Shown: piece after piece, positions 60,736 through 64,000 of the stretch
Numbering within the stretch: position 1 is the stretch's first letter
How the letters are laid out: the number at the start of each line of letters is the position of its first letter
Assembly (NCBI GenBank): GCA_032622095.1
Contig: CP136069.1
Location: 181,463,122 to 181,527,121, forward strand
Source: Siphonodentalium dalli
Taxonomy: Eukaryota; Mollusca; Scaphopoda; Gadilida; Siphonodentaliidae
Length of the DNA stretch: 64,000 nucleotides
Direction: 5' to 3'
Program-made: the position numbers and the translations under genes
Notes under the pieces: generated by a model
The model's database searches: none
What the model saw: the letters and a program-made list of their open reading frames with translations, nothing else
Told to the model about the DNA's origin: nothing

Positions 60736-61995
60736 ACGTCACGTGTGAAACAAGGTGACAATACATCGCCTACATTATTTTCCCTCTACATAAATGACTT
60801 GGCAGTGCAAATAAAAGAACTCAACATGGGAGTAAATGTTGGTGCGCGAAAAGTCAGTCTGCTATTGTATGCTGATGATATTGTGATGGTGGCGGAACAT
60901 GAAACTAACCTACAGACAATGTTAAATGTTGTGTCCAAATGGTGTTCCCAAATGGAGGTTAGCAGCCAACATTTCTAAGACCAAAATAGTTCAGTTCCGA
61001 CATAAACAAAAACCAAAGAGTGATTATGTATTCAGTATCGGAAACGATACCTTACAGTATGAGACTGAGTATAAATATTTAGGTGTTGTGTTCAGCGAAG
61101 ACTGCAGGTTTGAAAAAGCGGCGGAGCACTTATCAAAAGCAGGTGGTAGGGCATTAGGAGCAGTTATTTCTAAGGTACACGGATTCAAGGACTGTGGTAT
61201 TGGTATGTTCCAAAAAAATTTCTGAGTTGTGTGGTACCAGTTGTAGATTATTGTAGCGGAGTGTGGGGACATAGATATCATCATACGATCGAAAAGGTCC
61301 AGAATAGAGCTCAACGTTACTTTTTGGGAGTACATCGTTTCGTTCCAATTCCGGCTCTCAATGGGGAGTTTGCCTGGAAATCATCTATGCATCGGAGATG
61401 GTTACACGAAGTCAGACTTTGGAATAGACTTATTAAAATGGACCACTCTCGAGTTACAAAGCATGTCTTTATGGTGGATTTTTTCTCAAATAAAAGGGAC
61501 AACTGGTGTAATGGAATAAAATAAATATTAACTAAGGCGAAGCTACCAGAAGTGTTTGACTATTTGAAAACGTGTGACTTAGATTTATTGACATCTCAAC
61601 TCAATGAAATATCGCAGAATCAATGGCTAACCGACATTACCAGACTGAGAAAGCTGCGAACGTACATTATATTAAAGAATGAACTCATGTTAGAAAGCTA
61701 TGTTTCTTCGCCCGTTTTAACGAGACGTCAGAGATTGCTGGGACAATTCCGCTGTGGTATATTACCTCTGAGGATCGAAACTGTACGATTTCGTGGTGAG
61801 GAAGTAGCCGAACGCGTGTGCATGATATGTAATACGGAAGACGTTGAAAATGAATTACACTTCTTTGTCCGTTGTCGTGTCTACGAAGATGCCCACAGTA
61901 CGCTAATGACGCGTGTTGGTGATATACATAATACACCATCTAGAAACCGACGTCGATGTTATGGTTCACTGTATAAACAAGTTCCCTGTATATAG
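60736..61995 (+). pseudogene. LINE reverse transcriptase, 3' half, frameshifted
   Basis: The first frame (to 60978) begins within the polymerase domain: RVKQGDNTSPTLFSLYINDL, then the catalytic LLLYADDIVMV. An extra A near 60952 shifts the frame to WRLAANISKTKIVQF and EYKYLGVVFSEDC (60947-61222). A second slip in an A-run near 61215 leads to PVVDYCSGVWGHRY, and VQNRAQRYFLGVHRF follows. After one TAA (61522) the same frame runs on to RQRLLGQFRCGILPLRIET and the C-x2-C...H...C knuckle MICNTEDVENELHFFVRC. The order is that of a non-LTR retrotransposon ORF2. The endonuclease is missing, so the copy is 5'-truncated and dead. Confidence 0.85.
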
Positions 61996-62172
61996 AGCTA
62001 AATTTACTTTCAGAGGCTTATGACATAAGACAATCAAAACTTTCAAAATTCACACATGTGGCACCAATAATTAATTGTTTATCGTATTCAAAGTGACTTA
62101 TATGCCCTATGGGCCGGATGTTATAATTATATACATAATGTCACTATAATAAATAAATTCAAATTCAAATTC
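61996..62172 (+). other. LINE 3' UTR and tail
   Basis: It runs from the ORF2 stop to a terminal 'AATAAATTCAAATTCAAATT' microsatellite-type tail, the usual 3' end of such LINEs. Confidence 0.65.
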
Positions 62173-62173
62173 A

Positions 62174-62540
62174 TATTTGACAAAATTAGTAAATCTTTGG
62201 ACGAAGGGCGCGACGTTCGATTAATATTTCTAAATCAAGCGTTTGATAAAGTTTGGCACGAGGGTCTACTAAACTCTACTTTTTAAACTTCATGCAATAG
62301 TAATTCGCGATAACATGCTCCATTGGTTCAAAGTATGCCCGTCCGATCGCCAACAGCGTGTTGTGCTACGGTCTGGTCAAATGACCTGGGGGAAATAACT
62401 GCAGGAGTTCCCCAATTGTCAGTTTGGGTCCTATCCAATTTATTGTTTTAATAACGGCATTGTTGACGGACAACATGACATGTAATATTCGCCTTTTGCC
62501 GACAACACTTCGATTGCGCTGATTACTGATGATCCTAACA
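62174..62540 (+). pseudogene. Second LINE reverse transcriptase remnant
   Basis: Broken frames carry FDKISKSLDEGRDVRLIFL, AFDKVWHEGLL, RSPTACCATVWS (frame-shifted from the usual RQQRVVL), EITAGVPQLSVLGP and a decayed DDTS-like stretch followed by ALITDDPN. These are successive RT motifs of a LINE family different from the one just upstream. At least one stop and several indels are present. It abuts the tail of the first LINE directly. Confidence 0.7.
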
Positions 62541-64000
62541 CTGGAGAAATGATTAAACGTCCAGAGATTTTCATAAAAACCCCATTCACAATTGATAACG
62601 TGATTCGACTTCCGCTTGAGTGTCTACCTAAATGTGGGCCCGCCTCATAGAGAAGGAACATCAGAATGAGGTTAATGGGATCTAATATAAATGGTTCGTC
62701 ATGAAACTGAATTTTAGCTGCCATGATAAAATCCCACAACTATTGCCGGGTGTTTCCACCTGAAGTACCCGGACCAAATATGTTGACCCTCATGCTTTAT
62801 AACCCTTGTTATGAGGGACAATATTAATCCTTGTCGCCACTACCGGTTGTAACTAGCAATTTAATTAGCTAGAACGTCACGTTAGCTACAATGTCCCATT
62901 CACCCTTGATAGCAGGGTTTAATAGAACGTACCCGAAACATCGGGAATATATGAATACTTGAAACATCGGGGCATATGCATGAATGAATGACCCTTGAAC
63001 TGGCAGTTTCAAACTATCATGATGCCGAGATGACATCACCTTACGTCGTCTACTGAATTATTCGTATTGCTATGAACTAATGTGATAACCTATGAAAAAA
63101 CAATTAAATTGAGACCGTATGGTTATTGGTGTGGTGACAAAACCGTTATCTCCGCAACATCGTGGGGTACATAGAAATTGACATCCCTGATATCTCAATG
63201 CCTGATATTGTTTTTAAAAAAGATGTCAGGTACTAAACATACTCCCCAATTATTACTGGTTGGAAATTCCGGCAATGCGAACAATTTCAACCTATGTGCT
63301 GTGTAATAGTATTGTGTCAGGCATGATATTTCCAACTTGAAATGTTGTACCACCCCATGACGCCACATCCCCGACTATATACAAGAGAATCGCGCAGCAG
63401 ATACATGTGTTATGTACCAACCTATCACCACGTCCCCGACTATATACAATATAATCACACGGCAGATACATATACTGTATCACGATATCGCAATCTCAAA
63501 CTTCTACTTTAACACTGCACCCTCCGAACGGCACTTTTCAATTTCGCCGCGCCGTTTGGTTGCAATGTTCTAATTACTGACCCATCAAACCTTCCAAACA
63601 TATTATCTGACTCGTCCATCATTGTTTATGGCCACCAGATGAGGAAAATATAATTTGATCATGAATTCATATGTCAGCATATGTATATTTGTTATACATG
63701 TACATGGTTATGGTAAATATAGAGAGCGATTATTTCACTCACGTTCGGGAAGTTGATAACATTCTGATACACTTTTTTGACCCAAGTGACGTGGTTCGAT
63801 GGTCCCGGCGGCGGTGTCCAACTTAGATTTTTAACCTGCACCAGGTCCTTTGAATCAGACCAAATTCCCAGGTCCGGGAAATTCCATCAGCCACTCCCTT
63901 TCGGCCGAAATGTTCCAACCATATACCACACATTCCAACGGCTGCAAGAAATCAATTTTTACCAACAGTTGAAAACTATCTGACTTTTGGTCTAAAACAA
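62541..64000. other. Intergenic sequence, no gene seen
   Basis: Short frames only. A 63-bp tandem duplication lies at 63367-63473. Weak phrases 'GAAACATCGGG' repeat near 62936 and 62961. Confidence 0.4.
63367..63473. repeat. Tandem duplication, about 63-bp spacing
   Basis: 'TCCCCGACTATATACAA' followed by 'CAGCAGATACAT' or 'CGGCAGATACAT' occurs twice, starting near 63367 and 63430. Confidence 0.75.

Noticed and set aside
1-64000. CRISPR arrays, prokaryotic operons, ribosome binding sites
   Set aside because: The window is eukaryotic. The direct repeats lack regular short spacers and no cas or bacterial genes are present.

Overview
The window is AT-rich, intron-bearing and dominated by transposable elements, so it comes from an animal nuclear genome. 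I infer a marine lophotrochozoan, most likely a mollusc. The reasons are a C-type lectin gene split by a repeat-filled intron, a Penelope-like GIY-YIG fragment, diverged LINEs, and many pearl/Helentron-like elements with (GACA)n tails. No sequence search was possible, so the organism call is inference.

Only two stretches look like host genes. Two plus-strand exons (18963-19151 and 22279-22529) encode the C-terminal part of a four-cysteine C-type lectin domain. A minus-strand terminal exon (33280-33602) encodes an unrecognised acidic, tyrosine-rich tail. Both genes are incomplete here. A C2H2 zinc-finger-like ORF (5051-5425) is degenerate or partial.

The most notable content is a large minus-strand gene present twice. 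Copy 1 is 40634-46241; copy 2 is 48272-51676 and lacks its 5' part. The inferred product is about 1,490 residues. It has two N-terminal CxxC...HxxC modules, a conserved central region with a DNIDHNPSS motif, a region carrying every acidic signature of an XPG/FEN1-like flap nuclease, and a C-terminal Tesmin/TSO1-type CXC cysteine domain. The copies are nearly identical over shared sequence, share one 3' boundary, and carry different inactivating lesions. This suggests a recently active mobile element of a class I cannot name.

Layout: 1-8900 holds foldback elements, hairpins and an inverted pair of 1.1-kb repeats. 8908-17165 holds two copies of a tandem-core element, with LINE and Penelope fragments between them. 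17.2-24.5 kb holds the lectin gene, whose intron carries a CACTA-like element with a nested MITE, followed by a tRNA-derived SINE. 25-33 kb holds tandem duplications and further tandem-core elements. 33-40 kb holds the terminal exon, MITEs and a diverged tandem duplication. 40.6-52.4 kb holds the two nuclease-gene copies, separated by a C-rich 202-bp tandem array. 55858-59637 is a head-to-tail array of five elements. 60736-62540 holds two abutting LINE remnants. The remainder is AT-rich sequence in which I see no gene.
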